Of a stretch of 64,000 bases of DNA, positions 62,562 through 64,000 are shown one piece after another. Below the pieces are notes generated by a model. That model searched no databases. It saw nothing but the letters and a program-made list of their open reading frames with translations, and was not told the DNA's origin. Source of the DNA: Streptomyces scopuliridis RB72 (GTDB lineage Bacteria; Actinomycetota; Actinomycetes; Streptomycetales; Streptomycetaceae); the NCBI RefSeq assembly GCF_000718095.1, contig NZ_JOEI01000025.1, positions 1 through 64,000 of the forward strand, in the 5' to 3' direction. Position 1 is the stretch's first letter, and every line of letters begins with the position of its first letter. The position numbers and the translations under genes are program-made.

Positions 62562-63167
62562 TCAGCGGGCCATTATCAGGCTCATCGCCTCCGCGCGGGT
62601 GGCCGGAACGCGCAGCTGGCCACGGACGGCCGATGTGATCGTCTTGGCACCCGGCTTCCGTACGCCGCGCATCGTCATGCACATGTGCTCGCACTCGACG
62701 ACCACGATCACCCCGCGCGGGTCCAGGATCTCCATCAGTGAATCGGCGATCTGTGTGGTCAGCCGCTCCTGGACCTGCGGCCGGCGGGCGAAGACATCCA
62801 CCAGCCTGGCCAGCTTGGAGAGCCCGGTGATCTTCCCGTCCGAGGACGGGATATAGCCGACATGGGCCACCCCGACGAAGGGGACCAGATGATGTTCACA
62901 CGAAGACATCACTTCGATGTCCTTCACGAGGACCATCTCGTCATGGCCGATATCGAACGTTGTGGTCAGCACCTCTTCCGGCGTCTGCCAGAGCCCGGCG
63001 AATATCTCCCTGTACGCCCGCGCCACCCGGCCGGGGGTCGCCCGCAGGCCCTCGCGGTCCGGGTCCTCCCCGACCGCGATCAGCAGCTCGCGCACGGCAT
63101 TCTCGGCCCGCTTCTCATCGAATTCGCGGATGGGGCTCTCCCCGTCCAGCATCACCGGGTCGGTCAT
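62562..63167 (-). CDS. folE: GTP cyclohydrolase I
   Basis: Makes 7,8-dihydroneopterin triphosphate from GTP, the first folate step. The 201-aa protein from ATG 63167 has the zinc ligands in [10 protein letters not shown] and [11 protein letters not shown], the active-site region [25 protein letters not shown] and a conserved C-terminus ending in SLIMAR. Normal length. It is downstream of ftsH on the same strand, separated by a terminator hairpin, so it probably has its own promoter in the 42 nt between hairpin and start, or relies on readthrough. Confidence 0.97.
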   Translation of the reverse strand: MTDPVMLDGESPIREFDEKRAENAVRELLIAVGEDPDREGLRATPGRVARAYREIFAGLWQTPEEVLTTTFDIGHDEMVLVKDIEVMSSCEHHLVPFVGVAHVGYIPSSDGKITGLSKLARLVDVFARRPQVQERLTTQIADSLMEILDPRGVIVVVECEHMCMTMRGVRKPGAKTITSAVRGQLRVPATRAEAMSLIMAR

Positions 63168-63208
63168 GTGTGCCTCGTTCCTGTGCCGTCCTGTGGGCGG
63201 GCAAACGA

Positions 63209-63249
63209 ATGCCGCGCCCCCACAGGCTAAAACCTGGGGGGCGCGGCAT
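63209..63249 (-). terminator. Hairpin terminator after ftsH
   Basis: Outer arms of 13 bp (63209-63221 and 63237-63249) plus inner CAGG/CCTG pairing, with a TCGTTTG tail on the minus strand. It lies between the ftsH stop and the folE start. Confidence 0.82.
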
Positions 63250-63277
63250 CCATTCCGGGCCAGGTGAGGGGCCGGGA

Positions 63278-64000
63278 TCAGCTCTCGGGACGGTCCTCGG
63301 GGACCGCCTCGTTGGGCGTCTCGCCGCTCGTCACCGCGGGCATCCCGCCGTTCGAACCCGAGGCGCCGTTGGTCAGCGCCAGCTCCTTGGGCGAGAGCAC
63401 CGGCGGCCGCGTCGAGGGCGTACGACGCGAGGAGCCGGTCCATGCCGGACGGGACGGGCGCTTCACGATGGTCGAGAAGATCTCGGCGATCTGTTCCTTG
63501 TTCAACGTCTCCTTCTCCAGGAGCGCCAGGACCAGATTGTCGAGCACGTCGCGGTTCTCGACGAGAATCTCCCACGCCTCGTTGTGCGCGGTCTCGATGA
63601 GCTTCTTGACCTCTTCGTCGACCAGCGCCGCGACCTCTTCCGAGTAATCGCGCTGATGCGCCATCTCCCGGCCGAGGAACGGTTCGGTGTTGTCGCCGCC
63701 GAACTTGATCGCGCCGAGCCGCTCGGTCATGCCGTACTGCGTGACCATCGCCCGAGCCGTGGCCGTGGCCTTCTCGATGTCGTTGGCCGCGCCGGTCGTC
63801 GGGTCGTGGAAGACCAGTTCCTCGGCCGCGCGCCCGCCCATCATGTAGGCGAGCTGGTCCAGCATCTCGTTGCGCGTGGTCGAGTACTTGTCCTCGTCGG
63901 GCAGGACCATGGTGTAACCCAGGGCCCGGCCGCGGGACAGGATCGTGATCTTGTGCACCGGGTCGGAGTTCGGAGACGCCGCGGCGACCAGGGCGTGACC
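63278..64000 (-). CDS. ftsH: FtsH membrane ATP-dependent zinc metalloprotease, C-terminal part
   Basis: Partial: the gene runs off the right edge. The visible 240 codons begin inside the M41 zinc site (the end of HEAGH as GHALVAA) and contain [18 protein letters not shown], the loop [13 protein letters not shown] and the third zinc ligand Asp in [11 protein letters not shown], then the helical M41 domain. The last 55 residues are a Pro/Ser/Gly-rich tail, typical of actinobacterial FtsH. It degrades misassembled membrane proteins. The neighbourhood with folE is conserved in streptomycetes. Stop at 63278-63280. Confidence 0.95.
   Translation of the reverse strand, partial: GHALVAAASPNSDPVHKITILSRGRALGYTMVLPDEDKYSTTRNEMLDQLAYMMGGRAAEELVFHDPTTGAANDIEKATATARAMVTQYGMTERLGAIKFGGDNTEPFLGREMAHQRDYSEEVAALVDEEVKKLIETAHNEAWEILVENRDVLDNLVLALLEKETLNKEQIAEIFSTIVKRPSRPAWTGSSRRTPSTRPPVLSPKELALTNGASGSNGGMPAVTSGETPNEAVPEDRPES

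Overview
The window is chromosomal DNA from a high-GC actinomycete, almost certainly a Streptomyces. The evidence is the strong third-position G/C, frequent GTG starts and ATGA/GTGA overlaps, a sigE-cseA-cseB-cseC locus, lsr2, disA next to radA, an actinobacterial folate cluster beside ftsH, and TmrB/Trypco-type accessory genes. From memory the gene order follows the S. coelicolor stretch running from the auxiliary trpS to ftsH; I could not check this by alignment. No rRNA, tRNA, CRISPR array, insertion sequence or prophage was seen.

Layout. 1-620: gene-free DNA with two copies of a 47-nt structured repeat, then a tryptophan leader peptide and attenuator in front of trpS. 634-6052: trpS, proC, an ABC-2 exporter pair, a methyltransferase and two small envelope-type proteins. 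6178-15834: a Ser/Thr kinase with a PQQ propeller, ilvD, a TetR regulator, a TIM-barrel isomerase, a Ppx/GppA phosphatase, a Cys-rich unknown and a sigma-like/BACON membrane chimera. 16066-21516: radA-disA (DNA integrity and c-di-AMP), an anchored secreted protein, a PAP2 phosphatase and mutY. 21719-25069: the sigE-cseABC envelope-stress operon. 25084-28707: VOC protein, MFS exporter with divergent TetR repressor and twin operators, and an M23 peptidase.

29189-31617 is the main accessory island. A Trypco2 gene is translationally coupled to a trypsin-NACHT-LRR gene, a STAND-type conflict/antiphage architecture. The second gene seems to carry an in-frame internal deletion that removes most of the protease and the NACHT P-loop, and it contains a TTA codon.

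31708-37834: clpC, an SCO3374-family protein, lsr2, an ArgA-like acetyltransferase, a BlaI-type regulator and small unknowns. 37977-43687: a tightly overlapped cofactor operon (Rossmann/DUF2520, panC, nadB, nadC, coaX) joining NAD and CoA synthesis. 43821-48872: a PLP lyase, an ArsR-type regulator, a truncated TmrB-like gene and a NarL-type two-component system. 48969-51169: an NDUFAF7/MidA-like methyltransferase overlapping a second nuoD. 52420-56187: a glycine-betaine-type ABC importer with a divergent CBS-domain ATPase. 56209-59366: a membrane esterase and an MprF/LysX-like protein. 59489-64000: folP, NTF2-like, folB, folK, DUF3180, folE and the C-terminal part of ftsH.

Themes are envelope homeostasis (SigE/Cse, M23, MprF-like, PAP2, betaine uptake, FtsH), cofactor synthesis (NAD, CoA, folate) and nucleic-acid maintenance (RadA, DisA, MutY, Lsr2, ClpC). 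Starts were chosen by eye from Shine-Dalgarno spacing and family N-termini.
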